The notes under the pieces: generated by a model
Told to the model about the DNA's origin: nothing
Database searches by the model: none
Seen by the model: the letters and a program-made list of their open reading frames with translations, nothing else
Shown: positions 24,861 through 33,781 of the stretch, one piece after another
How positions within the stretch are numbered: the first letter of the stretch is position 1
How the letters are laid out: each line of letters begins with the position of its first letter
Position numbers and translations under genes: made by a program
NCBI RefSeq assembly: GCF_013055795.1
Contig: NZ_JABETO010000016.1
Coordinates: 84,871 to 148,870 of the forward strand
Direction: 5' to 3'
Origin: Streptomyces sp. I05A-00742
Lineage (GTDB): Bacteria > Actinomycetota > Actinomycetes > Streptomycetales > Streptomycetaceae
DNA length: 64,000 bases

Positions 24861-27104
24861 CTATTTTTTCGGAGAATCTTCCGGGCCCTCGCACTGCCCC
24901 GGCTCACGACCGGCGCACAGCGCCAGGACGTCGGCTCCGAACTTGCCGAGCTTGCGCCCTCCGACACCGGAGATGACGGAAAGCTCCGCTTCGGTTCCCG
25001 GTACGGCCTCGGCGATCGCCAGCAGCGTCTTGTCGGTGAAGACGCAGAAGGCGGGCTGGCCGAGCTGCCGGGCCTGTTCCGCCCGCCACTCGCGCAGCCG
25101 CTCGTGCAGCCCCTCGTCCAGCTCGGAGGGGCAGTCCTCGCAGCGCATCAGCTTGATCTCGCCCGCGTCGGTCAGCGTCCGGCCGCAGACCCGGCACCGC
25201 GCCGGTCTGCGGCGCGCCCGCGCCGGGGCGGCATCGCGCTCGCCGGCGGACCGGACGCCGTCCTCGAAGCCGGAACCGAAGGAGACGTGGCCGCGCGCCC
25301 CCTGGAGGCCCGGCGCGCCCGGCCCGGAGGCCGGGGAACCGGGCCGCAGTCCGTTGAGGAAGCGGCTGGGGCGCCGGGAGGGGCGGCCGCCGGGCGACCG
25401 GGAGAGGGCCCACGACAATGTCAGGTGTCGACGGGCCCGGGTGACGCCGACGTAGAGCAGCCGGCGCTCCTCCTCCACCTGTTCGTCGGTCTTGGCGTAG
25501 GTGATCGGCATCATGCCCTCGGTGAGCCCGACCAGGAAGACGGCGTCCCACTCCAGACCCTTGGCGGCGTGCAGTGAGGCGAGAGTCACACCTTCGACGG
25601 TGGGCGCGTGCTGGGCCTCCGTCCGTTCCTGGAGCTCGGTGACCAGATCGGCGAGCGTGGCGCCCGGACGGGCGCGGGCGAAGTCCTCGGCGAGCCGGAC
25701 CAGGGCGGCGAGGGACTCCCACCGGTCGCGGACCGCGCCCGATCCGGCGGGCGGCTCCGCCGTCCAGCCCCGGGTGGAGAACACGGCCCGGACCTGGGCG
25801 GGCAGGTCCTCGACGCCGGCCAGCTGCGGATCGGTGCTCCGGCCCGCCCGGGCGGCGCCGCGGAGCAGCAGCTGGGCCTCGCGCACCTCGGGGCGCTCGA
25901 AGAACCGCTCCGCCCCCCGCAGCTGGTAGGGCACGCCGACGTCCGCGAGCGCCTGCTCGTACACCTCGGACTGGGCGTTGATCCGGTACAGCACCGCGAT
26001 CTCGCTCGCGGGCACGCCCGTGGCGAGGAGCTCGCGGACCCGCCGTGCGACCCCCTCGGCCTCGGCCGGCTCGTCCGCGTACTCCGTGTAGGCGGGGTCG
26101 GGGCCGCCGTCCCGCTGGGAGACCAGTTCCAGGCGGTGCTCCGCGGCCTTCCCGCGGGCCTGGGCGAGCAGTCCGTTGGCCAGGCGCACCACCTGCGGCG
26201 TGGAGCGGTAGTCGCGGACGAGCCGGACGACCGTGGCCCGGGGGTGGCGGGCGCGGAAGTCGATCAGGTGGTCGGGGGTGGCTCCGGTGAAGGAGTAGAT
26301 GGTCTGGCTGGCGTCGCCGACCACGCAGAGGTTGTCCCGGTCGCCCAGCCACAGCTCCAGCAGACGCTGTTGAAGGGGGCTGACGTCCTGGTACTCGTCG
26401 ACCACGAAGTGCTGGTACTGGCGCCGGACGGTCTCGGCGATGTCCTGCCGGTCCTGGAGGACGCCGACGGTGAGCAGCAGGACGTCCTCGAAGTCGATCA
26501 CGCCCCGGTCGCGCTTGAGCTGCTCGTAGACGCCATAGACCTTGGCCGTCTCCGCCGGGTCGCGGGGGGCCTCGCGGCCCGCCTTGGCGACCGCGGCCGG
26601 GTAGTCCTCGGGGACGGTCTGGGTGACCTTCGACCATTCGATCTCGGCCGTCAGGTCCCGCAGCTCGTTGCGGTCCAGGCGGAGCCGGCAGCGGGCCGCC
26701 GCCTCCGCGACGATCTGGATCTTCCGCTCGGCCAGCCGGGGCAGCTCCCCTCCCACGGCCTTGGGCCAGAAGTACTGCAGCTGGCGCAGCGCTGCCGAGT
26801 GGAACGTCCGGGCCTGGACCCCGGCCGCCCCCAGCTGGCGCAGCCGGCCGCGCATCTCGCCCGCCGCCCGGTTGGTGAAGGTGACGGCGAGCACACTCCC
26901 CGGCTGGAACACCCCGGCCCGCACCCCGTACGCGATCCGATGAGTGATCGCCCGCGTCTTGCCCGTACCGGCCCCCGCCAGCACGCACACCGGCCCGCCG
27001 AGTGCCGTCGCCACCGCGCGCTGCTCCGGGTCCAGCCCGTCGAGCACGGCGTCGGCGGTCTCCGGCACCTGGGGGAAGAGAGGGGAGTGCGTTGCTGCTG
27101 TCAC
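24861..27104 (-). CDS. uvrD2: ATP-dependent DNA helicase UvrD2 with HRDC domain
   Basis: Superfamily 1 helicase of 747 residues. Motifs in order: Walker A LAGAGTGKTRAI, motif Ia VTFTNRAAGEM, Walker B VVDEYQDV, motif III GDASQTIYSFTGA, motif IV region DYRST, motif V/VI ASLHAAKGLEWDAVFL and YVGVTRARR. A four-cysteine zinc element (CRVCG, CEDC) separates the motor from a C-terminal HRDC domain, the UvrD2 layout of Actinobacteria. The GTG giving VTAATHSPLF is preferred; upstream in-frame residues are Arg/Pro-rich and shadow-like. It lies directly upstream of the wblC promoter and is divergent from mycoredoxin. Confidence 0.95.
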   Translation of the reverse strand: MTAATHSPLFPQVPETADAVLDGLDPEQRAVATALGGPVCVLAGAGTGKTRAITHRIAYGVRAGVFQPGSVLAVTFTNRAAGEMRGRLRQLGAAGVQARTFHSAALRQLQYFWPKAVGGELPRLAERKIQIVAEAAARCRLRLDRNELRDLTAEIEWSKVTQTVPEDYPAAVAKAGREAPRDPAETAKVYGVYEQLKRDRGVIDFEDVLLLTVGVLQDRQDIAETVRRQYQHFVVDEYQDVSPLQQRLLELWLGDRDNLCVVGDASQTIYSFTGATPDHLIDFRARHPRATVVRLVRDYRSTPQVVRLANGLLAQARGKAAEHRLELVSQRDGGPDPAYTEYADEPAEAEGVARRVRELLATGVPASEIAVLYRINAQSEVYEQALADVGVPYQLRGAERFFERPEVREAQLLLRGAARAGRSTDPQLAGVEDLPAQVRAVFSTRGWTAEPPAGSGAVRDRWESLAALVRLAEDFARARPGATLADLVTELQERTEAQHAPTVEGVTLASLHAAKGLEWDAVFLVGLTEGMMPITYAKTDEQVEEERRLLYVGVTRARRHLTLSWALSRSPGGRPSRRPSRFLNGLRPGSPASGPGAPGLQGARGHVSFGSGFEDGVRSAGERDAAPARARRRPARCRVCGRTLTDAGEIKLMRCEDCPSELDEGLHERLREWRAEQARQLGQPAFCVFTDKTLLAIAEAVPGTEAELSVISGVGGRKLGKFGADVLALCAGREPGQCEGPEDSPKK

Positions 27105-27295
27105 GCAGCCATGCTGCCAGGTTCCCGGAGACGACCGGGAACGCTGTCCACAGGCGGGACCCCGCGGTCGTACTATTCGACACCGACCTTGCCCGGCCCG
27201 GGCGCGCGACGGGACGGGAATGGCCCGAGGGGGGCGCACGTTCTACCACCGGAGCTTTGCTCACCCGTTCAGCCCCCGCTTTTGAAGGAGCCCCG

Positions 27296-27535
27296 ATGTC
27301 CGCCGTGACGATGTACAGCACCACCTGGTGCGGCTACTGCCGCCGCCTCAAGAGCCAGATGGACCGCGAGGGAATCGCGTACACCGAGGTGAACATCGAG
27401 CTCGACCCCGAGTCCGCCGCCTTCGTGGAGAAGGCCAACGGGGGCAACCAGACGGTCCCGACCGTGCTGTTCCCGGACGGCTCGACGCTGACCAACCCGT
27501 CGCTGGCCCAGGTCAAGAGCAAGATCGGCGTCTGA
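27296..27535 (+). CDS. mrx1: Mycoredoxin
   Basis: A 79-residue glutaredoxin-like thiol oxidoreductase that reduces mycothiol mixed disulfides. Active site CGYC in STTWCGYCRRLK; TVPTVLFPDGS supplies the cis-proline and substrate-binding region. AAGGAG lies 5 bases before the ATG. It is divergent from uvrD2 and convergent with nudC, the same local order as in mycobacteria. Substrate specificity for mycothiol is inferred from lineage. Confidence 0.95.
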   Translation: MSAVTMYSTTWCGYCRRLKSQMDREGIAYTEVNIELDPESAAFVEKANGGNQTVPTVLFPDGSTLTNPSLAQVKSKIGV

Positions 27536-27557
27536 GACTACAGGGACCGGATCACGA

Positions 27558-27587
27558 AGAGAGCCCCCGCCGCGGCGGGGGCTCTCT
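27558..27587. terminator. Bidirectional terminator between mycoredoxin and nudC
   Basis: A 14-bp perfect stem (AGAGAGCCCCCGCC / GGCGGGGGCTCTCT) with a 2-base GC centre between the convergent stop codons of mrx1 and nudC. There is no strong U-run on either side. Confidence 0.8.
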
Positions 27588-27607
27588 CGCGTCCGGGGCC
27601 GGGCGGC

Positions 27608-28537
27608 CTACGGCAGGGGTTCGCCGTACCAGAGTTCGACCAGGCGGGCGGCGATGGAGATGCCGGTGGGGGGCAGGACTTCGCCGGAGGTGAAGGCGGT
27701 GCGGAGTTCGTCGCGGGAGAACCAGCGGGCCTCGTGGATCTCTTCGCCGTCGACCTGGATGTCGGCGGAGGTGGCGCGGGCCAGGAAGCCGAGCATGAGG
27801 CTGGAGGGGAAGGGCCAGGGCTGGCTGGCGACGTACTCGACGTCGCCGACGACGACGCCGGCTTCCTCGGCGACCTCGCGGCGGACGGCCTGTTCGATGG
27901 ACTCGCCCGGTTCGACGAAGCCGGCGAGGGTTGAGAAGCGGCCCTCGGGCCAGTGCATCTGGCGGCCCAGGAGGGCGCGGTCGTGCTCGTCGGTGACCAG
28001 CATGATCACTGCCGGGTCGGTGCGGGGGTAGTGCTCGGCGCCGCAGGCGGGGCAGCGGCGGATGTGGCCGGCGGCGGCGATGACGGTGCGTTCGCCGCAG
28101 CGGGAGCAGAAGCGGTGGAGGCGCTGCCAGTTCTCCAGGGCGACGGCGTGGACGAGCAGGCCGGCGTCGCGCGGGGAGAGGAGGAGGCCTGCCTCGCGGA
28201 GGCCGGCGGGGCGCGCGGACTGGTCCATGCGGCCCGGGAGGCCGTCCTTCTGGAGGGCGAAGTAGGCGACGCCGTCCTCGTCCTGGCCGAGGAAGTAGCG
28301 GTGCGTCTCGGTGGGGGGCGCGTCGAAGGCCGGGGTCATCACCAGTTCCGTGCGGCCGTCCGGGGTGTCGTCGATCAGCGCCTGGCCGCCGGAGACCACG
28401 AACACGCGGGTCGACGGGTGGCTCCACGCCGCCGACAGCCACGCCTCGTCCAGCCGGTGGTGCGCGGCGCGGTCGATACCGCTCGACCCGCTGAGCGTGA
28501 TGGGCCGGTCGGCCATGGAATCGGTGCTGGTGGTCAC
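27608..28537 (-). CDS. nudC: NAD(+)/NADH pyrophosphatase NudC
   Basis: NUDIX enzyme that cleaves NADH (and may decap NAD-capped RNA). 309 residues: divergent N-terminal domain, zinc element FCSRCG...RRCPACG, Nudix box GFVEPGESIEQAVRREVAEEAGV, and the diagnostic SQPWPFPSS that marks the NADH pyrophosphatase group. The GTG giving VTTSTDSMADRP has GGAAG close upstream. An ATG at 28582 would add MKHHHHHQQGELEAA, but lacks a good ribosome binding site. Convergent with mycoredoxin. Confidence 0.94.
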   Translation of the reverse strand: MTTSTDSMADRPITLSGSSGIDRAAHHRLDEAWLSAAWSHPSTRVFVVSGGQALIDDTPDGRTELVMTPAFDAPPTETHRYFLGQDEDGVAYFALQKDGLPGRMDQSARPAGLREAGLLLSPRDAGLLVHAVALENWQRLHRFCSRCGERTVIAAAGHIRRCPACGAEHYPRTDPAVIMLVTDEHDRALLGRQMHWPEGRFSTLAGFVEPGESIEQAVRREVAEEAGVVVGDVEYVASQPWPFPSSLMLGFLARATSADIQVDGEEIHEARWFSRDELRTAFTSGEVLPPTGISIAARLVELWYGEPLP

Positions 28538-28605
28538 GGCTGCTTCCAACTCCCCCTGCTGGTGATGGTGGTGGTGCTTCATGTGCGTCACGGAACCGGC
28601 CCGGC

Positions 28606-30021
28606 TCAGTCCGCGCGGCGCGTCCAGGACGTGTCGCCCGCGGCGAGGTCGTCCCAGAGGTGGGCGGCGGTCTCCACGCCCTTCATGAGGAGGGCGATCT
28701 CGACCTTCTCGTTCGGCGCGTGCCAGCCGTCGGAGGGCACCGAGATGCCGAGGAACAGGACGGGCACGCCGAGGACGTCCTGGAGGTCGGCGGCGGGTCC
28801 GGAGCCGCCCTCGCGCGTGAAGCGGACCTGCTGTCCGAAGGCCCGGCCCATGGCGCGGACGACGGACTGGAGGGCGGGGTGGTCGAGCGGCGTCAGGCAG
28901 GGGCGGGTGGCGCCCATGAACGTGATCTCGTGGCGGATGCCGGCCGGGAGCCGGGCGGCCACCCAGGCGGACACCGACTGCTGGATCCGGTCCGTGTCCT
29001 GGCCGGCCACCAGGCGGAACGACAGCTTCAGTTGGGCGGAGGACGGGACGATGGTCTTGCCGCCGGGGCCCTGGTAGCCGCCGCCGATGCCGTTGACCTC
29101 GGCCGTGGGGCGGGCCCAGACGCGCTCCAGGGTGCTGTAGCCGGCCTCGCCCAGGGTGGCGTGCGAGTGGGCCGCGCGCTGCCAGCGCTTCTCGTCGAAG
29201 GGCAGCTCCGCGAAGAGCTCGCGCTCGCGGTCGGTGAGTTCGACGATGCCGTCGTAGAAGCCCGGGATCGCGACGCGGCGGTCCTCGTCGTGGAGGGCGG
29301 CGGCCAGCCGGGCGGCCTCGGTGGCCGGGTTGGGCACGGCGCCGCCGAAGGCTCCGGAGTGGATGTCCTGGTCCGGCCCGTACAGGTCGACCTGGCACTC
29401 GACCAGGCCGCGCAGGCCGGTGCAGACGGTCGGGGTGTCCTCGGCCCACATGCCGGTGTCGGAGACGATCACGGCGTCGCAGGCGAGGCGGCCGGCGTGC
29501 GCGCGGAGGAGGGCCGGGAAGTTCGGCGACCCGAACTCCTCCTCGCCCTCGATGATCAGCTTGAGGTTGACGGCGGGCGCGGTCCTGCCGGTGGCCGCCA
29601 GGTGGGCGCGGACGCCGAGGGTGTGGAAGAACACCTGGCCCTTGTCGTCGGCGGCGCCGCGTCCGTAGAGCCTGCCGTCCTTGACGACGGGCTCGAACGG
29701 CTCGGTGTGCCAGCCGTCCTCGCGGGCGGCCGGCTGGACGTCGTGGTGGCCGTAGACCAGGACGGTCGGCGCGCCCTCGTCGCCGGAGGGCCACTCCGCG
29801 AAGACGGCCGGGGCGCCGTCGGTCTCCCAGACCTCGACCGTCGGGAACCCGGTCGCGGTGAGCCGGTCCGCCAGCCAGTCCGCGCTGCGGCGCACATCGG
29901 CCGCGTGGCCGGGGTCGGCCGACACGGAGGGAATGCGCAGCCACTCGGCGAGGTCGTCGAGGAAGGCGGCGCGGTGTTCCTGGATGTACGCGCGGACGGC
30001 ACTGTCCGGGGTGTCGCTCAT
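28606..30021 (-). CDS. M20 family metallo-dipeptidase
   Basis: A 471-residue M20/M25/M40 peptidase, probably a cytosolic dipeptidase. Zinc ligands are visible: YGHHDVQP (first His with Asp two residues on), GRGAADDKGQ (bridging Asp), the IIEGEEEFGSP catalytic Glu pair, and a late His in GWHAPNE. A dimerisation domain is inserted around residues 190-310 as usual. ATG at 30021 chosen; no strong Shine-Dalgarno is seen. It lies between nudC and the helicase-nuclease pair on the same strand. Confidence 0.93.
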   Translation of the reverse strand: MSDTPDSAVRAYIQEHRAAFLDDLAEWLRIPSVSADPGHAADVRRSADWLADRLTATGFPTVEVWETDGAPAVFAEWPSGDEGAPTVLVYGHHDVQPAAREDGWHTEPFEPVVKDGRLYGRGAADDKGQVFFHTLGVRAHLAATGRTAPAVNLKLIIEGEEEFGSPNFPALLRAHAGRLACDAVIVSDTGMWAEDTPTVCTGLRGLVECQVDLYGPDQDIHSGAFGGAVPNPATEAARLAAALHDEDRRVAIPGFYDGIVELTDRERELFAELPFDEKRWQRAAHSHATLGEAGYSTLERVWARPTAEVNGIGGGYQGPGGKTIVPSSAQLKLSFRLVAGQDTDRIQQSVSAWVAARLPAGIRHEITFMGATRPCLTPLDHPALQSVVRAMGRAFGQQVRFTREGGSGPAADLQDVLGVPVLFLGISVPSDGWHAPNEKVEIALLMKGVETAAHLWDDLAAGDTSWTRRAD

Positions 30022-30070
30022 GACGTCGAGCCTATCCGGACACGGGACGTGACCGGGACCGGGTTTTGTC

Positions 30071-33000
30071 TCACTCACCCTCCCCGAGCAGGATCCTCTC
30101 CAGCCCCGCCCGGTCCGGCAGGGCCGCCGGGCGGACGACCTCGCCGTCGCGGACGTGGACGAACGCGGCGGTGACGGCGGACAGCGGCAGGCCGTGCCGC
30201 TCGGCCCAGGCGAGGCGGTAGACGGCCAGCTGGAGGGGGTCGGCGGTGCCGCTCCGGCCGGTCTTCCAGTCGACGATCTCGTAGGCGGCACCGGTCCCGC
30301 CGTCCGGGCCTTCGGTCCGGTAGACCGCGTCGATCCGCCCGCGGATCACCCGGCCGGCCAGGGTGATCTGGAACGGCGCCTCGACGCGGTGGGGCGTGCG
30401 CCGGGCGTACGGGGTCCGTTCGAACGCCTCCTTGAGCGCGGCGAGGTCCCGCTCGTCCGCGATCTCCGGCTCGTCGTCCTCGCCGCCCGGGAGCTCGTCC
30501 GGGCCGAGAAAGGGCAGCGGCAGCGCCTCGAAGCGGGACTCGACCCAGGCGTGGAAGCGGGTGCCGCGGCGCGCGGCGGGCCTCGGGGGGCGCGGCATGG
30601 GGCGGGCCAGCTCGCGCGCGAACGCGTCGGGGTCGGCGGCGAGCCGGACGAGCTGCGAGGCGGTCAGCGACGGCGGCAGCGGCACGTCGTGCACGCTCGC
30701 CCGCGCACGGCGGAGCTCGCCGGCGAGGGCGTCCAGGTCGCGGTCCCAGGAGGCGACCAGTCGGGCCTCCTCGGGGGTGAGGGAGTCCTCGGGGAGCTCG
30801 TCGTCGGGGGCGGGTGCGGGGTGGGGGACGGAGGGGGATCGCCCCAGTCCCGCCCTTTCCCCGTTTCCCGGGGAGACCCCGGCCCCCCGGCCGCCCTCCG
30901 GGCGGTGCCCGGGGGCTGTGTCCCCTGTGCTCCCTGCGCCCCGCGACCCGTCACCCGGCGACACCGGCCGCGTCGCGGGGAGGGCGTCCCAGTCCGCCAG
31001 GGCGGACTCATCCGGGCCGTAAGGCTCGTGCGGCTCGTACTCGTCATACGGCGCGGCATCCGGCTCATGCGGTCCGGCATGCCCGGTGAACGGCTCGAAC
31101 GCTCCGGACTCCTCGTCCTCCTCCGGCGGAGGGGGCCACTCCGGATCGTGGGCCGGTTCCGGCGCCGGGGCCGTGCCGTGGACGCGGCCGAGCCGGGCGC
31201 GGACCGCGTCGGCGGCCGCGCGGCGGCGGGCGAGGGCGTCCGGGTCCAGGGGCAGGGGCCAGGCGCGGTCGGCCTCCGCCTCCTTCAGGGCGGGGTTCTC
31301 GGCGCCCTCCTCCGGCGGCTCGGCCCATGCCTCGATCTCGCCGTGCCCCGCCTCGCAGTGCTCCCGCAGGGCGTGCAGGAAGGCGGACGGGCCGCGGGGC
31401 CGCTTCTGCTCGGGGCCCCACCAGTGGCCGGAGCCGAGCAGCAGGGAACGGGGGCGGGTGAAGGTGACATAGCCGAGGCGGAGCTCCTCGGTGCTCTGGT
31501 GGTCCTTCATCGCGGCCTTGAAGGCCGCGACACCCTTGGCGTCCCACGCGGCGACGTCCGGGAGGGTGTCGGCGTCCCCGCGCAGGGCGTGCGGGAGCAC
31601 GCGCGCCTGCGAGGTCCAGGCGTCGCGCGACTGCTCGCTGGGGAACGTCTTCGCGACGAGCCCGGGGACGGCGACGACGTCCCACTCCAGGCCCTTGGAC
31701 TTGTGCGCGGTGAGGACCTTGACCGTGTCCTCGGCGCCGGGGAGCGAGCTGTCGAGCCCCTTCTCGTACTGGACTGCGGTGCGCAGGAAGCCCAGGAAGG
31801 CGAGCACACCGGCGTCGCCGTCCAGGCCGGCGAAGCCCGCGGCGATGTCCAGGAACTGGTGGAGGGTCTCCCGGCGGCGGGCCGCCAGGGCGTGCGGCGA
31901 GGCGGAGAGCTCGACCTCCAGGCCGGTGGTGGCGAGCACCCGGTGCAGGACGTCCATCAGGGGGTCCGCCAGGCAGCGGCGCAGTTCGCGGAGCTCGGTG
32001 GCGAGGCGGGCGAAGCGGACGCGGGCGTCGGCGGAGAAGGGCAGGCCGTCGTCGGGCCCGTCGGCGGTCAGGAAGGTGTCGAGCGCGTCGGCGAGGGAGA
32101 TCACCTCGGCCGGGTCGCGGCCCTCCACGGCTTCCGCGAGCCGCCGCCCGGGGTCGGTCCCGGCGCTGCCGTAGGGCACCAGGGTGCGGGCGCGGCGGCC
32201 CAGGAGGGCCAGGTCACGGGCGCCGATGCGCCAGCGCGGGCCGATCAGCAGCCGGACGAGCGCGGCGTTGGCCGAGGGGTCCTGGAGCACCTCGCAGACC
32301 GCGACGAGGTCGGCGATCTCGGGCAGGTGGAGCAGCCCGGAGAGGCCGACGACCTCGACGGGGACGTCGCGTTCGACCAGTGCGGCCTGGATCCGGGCGA
32401 AGTCGGCCGCCGTGCGGCACAGTACGGCGACGTCTCCCGGCCGGGTGCCGGTGCGCACCAGGTGGGCGATGGAGTCGGCGAGCCAGGCCAGTTCCTCGGC
32501 CTGGGTGGGCAGCAGGGCGCAGCGCACCACCCCGTCGTGGTCGGCGCCCGGCGCGGGACGCAGTGCCTCGACGCCCTCGTGGAGGTCGCGCAGGGGCGCC
32601 GCGAGCCCGTTGGCGAGGCGGAGGAGCCGGCCGCCGCTGCGCCGGTTCTCGCTGAGGGCGTGGCGCTCGGCCGGGCGGCCGTCGGCGTGCGGGAAGTGGC
32701 GGGGGAACTCGTCCAGGTTGGCGACAGAGGCCCCGCGCCAGCCATAGATGGCCTGGCAGGGGTCGCCGACGGCGGTGACCGCGTGGCCCGTGCCGCCGCC
32801 GAACAGGCCGGCGAGCAGCAGCCGTTGGGCGACCGAGGTGTCCTGGTACTCGTCGAGGAGGACGACGGAGAACTCCTCGCGCAGGATGCGGCCGACTTCG
32901 GGGCGGCTGCGGGCCAGTTCGGCGGAGAGGGCTATCTGGTCGCCGAAGTCGAGGAGGTCGCGGCGGCGCTTTTCCTTCCGGTACGTCATGACCAGGCCGG

Positions 33001-33661
33001 TCAGTTCGCGGCGGGCGCGGGCGGTCTCGGGGGCCTTGCGCAGGTCGGCGTTGGCGAGCCGGGCGCCGTCGAGGTCGGCCAGCAGCCTCTCGTCGTACGC
33101 CAGCAGTTCGCCGGGCTCCACCAGGTGCTCGGCGAGCTCGCCGTCGAGGGCGAGGAGGTCGGCGACGAGGTCGCCGAACGGGCGGGTGAGCGCGGGGTGC
33201 GGGCCCGGGGAGGAGCGCAGGACGCGGGCGGCGAGCTGGTAGCGGGTGGCGTCGGCGAGGAGGCGGGCGGTGGGCTCCAGGCCGATGCGCAGGCCGTGCT
33301 CCTTGAGGAGGCGGCCGGCGAACGCGTGGTACGTGGAGATCTGCGGCTCGCCGGGCCCCTCCTCGTCCGTGGGCTCCCCGGCCGTCACCCCGGCGGCGGC
33401 GAGCGCCTTGCGGACGCGCTCGGACAGCTCCCCGGCTGCCTTGTTGGTGAAGGTGAGGCCGAGGACGCGCTCGGGGGCGACCTGTCCGGTGCCGACGAGC
33501 CAGACCACGCGGGCGGCCATCACCGTGGTCTTGCCCGACCCGGCGCCGGCCACGATGACCTGCGGGGCGGGCGGCGCGGTGATGCAGGCCGTCTGCTCCG
33601 GGGTGAAGGGGATGCCGAGGAGCTCCTTGAGCTGCTCGGGATCGGTCAGGCGCGGGGTCAC
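30071..33661 (-). CDS. adnB: AdnB-like helicase-nuclease subunit
   Basis: About 1,196 residues; SF1 motor joined to a RecB-like nuclease, acting in double-strand-break end resection as a heterodimer. Motor motifs: AGAGSGKTTVMAARV, LTFTNKAAGEL, LLDEYQDTS, GDPCQAIYGWRGA, SENRRSGG, TAHKSKGLEWDVV. The C-terminus carries the PDDEXK core: GRIDAVY and EIVDWKTGRSG with LQLAVYRLAW. A long acidic Pro/Glu-rich insert (roughly residues 860-990) separates motor and nuclease, longer than I expect for mycobacterial AdnB. There is no iron-sulfur cysteine set. The GTG before TPRLTDPEQ was chosen; a TTG 10 codons upstream is possible. Lies 120 bases downstream of adnA. Confidence 0.88.
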   Translation of the reverse strand: MTPRLTDPEQLKELLGIPFTPEQTACITAPPAPQVIVAGAGSGKTTVMAARVVWLVGTGQVAPERVLGLTFTNKAAGELSERVRKALAAAGVTAGEPTDEEGPGEPQISTYHAFAGRLLKEHGLRIGLEPTARLLADATRYQLAARVLRSSPGPHPALTRPFGDLVADLLALDGELAEHLVEPGELLAYDERLLADLDGARLANADLRKAPETARARRELTGLVMTYRKEKRRRDLLDFGDQIALSAELARSRPEVGRILREEFSVVLLDEYQDTSVAQRLLLAGLFGGGTGHAVTAVGDPCQAIYGWRGASVANLDEFPRHFPHADGRPAERHALSENRRSGGRLLRLANGLAAPLRDLHEGVEALRPAPGADHDGVVRCALLPTQAEELAWLADSIAHLVRTGTRPGDVAVLCRTAADFARIQAALVERDVPVEVVGLSGLLHLPEIADLVAVCEVLQDPSANAALVRLLIGPRWRIGARDLALLGRRARTLVPYGSAGTDPGRRLAEAVEGRDPAEVISLADALDTFLTADGPDDGLPFSADARVRFARLATELRELRRCLADPLMDVLHRVLATTGLEVELSASPHALAARRRETLHQFLDIAAGFAGLDGDAGVLAFLGFLRTAVQYEKGLDSSLPGAEDTVKVLTAHKSKGLEWDVVAVPGLVAKTFPSEQSRDAWTSQARVLPHALRGDADTLPDVAAWDAKGVAAFKAAMKDHQSTEELRLGYVTFTRPRSLLLGSGHWWGPEQKRPRGPSAFLHALREHCEAGHGEIEAWAEPPEEGAENPALKEAEADRAWPLPLDPDALARRRAAADAVRARLGRVHGTAPAPEPAHDPEWPPPPEEDEESGAFEPFTGHAGPHEPDAAPYDEYEPHEPYGPDESALADWDALPATRPVSPGDGSRGAGSTGDTAPGHRPEGGRGAGVSPGNGERAGLGRSPSVPHPAPAPDDELPEDSLTPEEARLVASWDRDLDALAGELRRARASVHDVPLPPSLTASQLVRLAADPDAFARELARPMPRPPRPAARRGTRFHAWVESRFEALPLPFLGPDELPGGEDDEPEIADERDLAALKEAFERTPYARRTPHRVEAPFQITLAGRVIRGRIDAVYRTEGPDGGTGAAYEIVDWKTGRSGTADPLQLAVYRLAWAERHGLPLSAVTAAFVHVRDGEVVRPAALPDRAGLERILLGEGE

Positions 33662-33781
33662 GTCACAAACCGTAACCGGGACCACTGACAACGCCGCCCG
33701 GGTCGGCCGGGGCCGGTCCGGCCGTGCGCCCCGCGCGCCGCGGGGCCCGCGGGAGCGCGGCCCGGCGCGCGGCCGGACGGT

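Noticed and set aside
28538-28582. Engineered His tag
   Set aside because: The sequence continues naturally into nudC, lacks vector features and has no suitable ribosome binding site; it is more likely untranslated leader.
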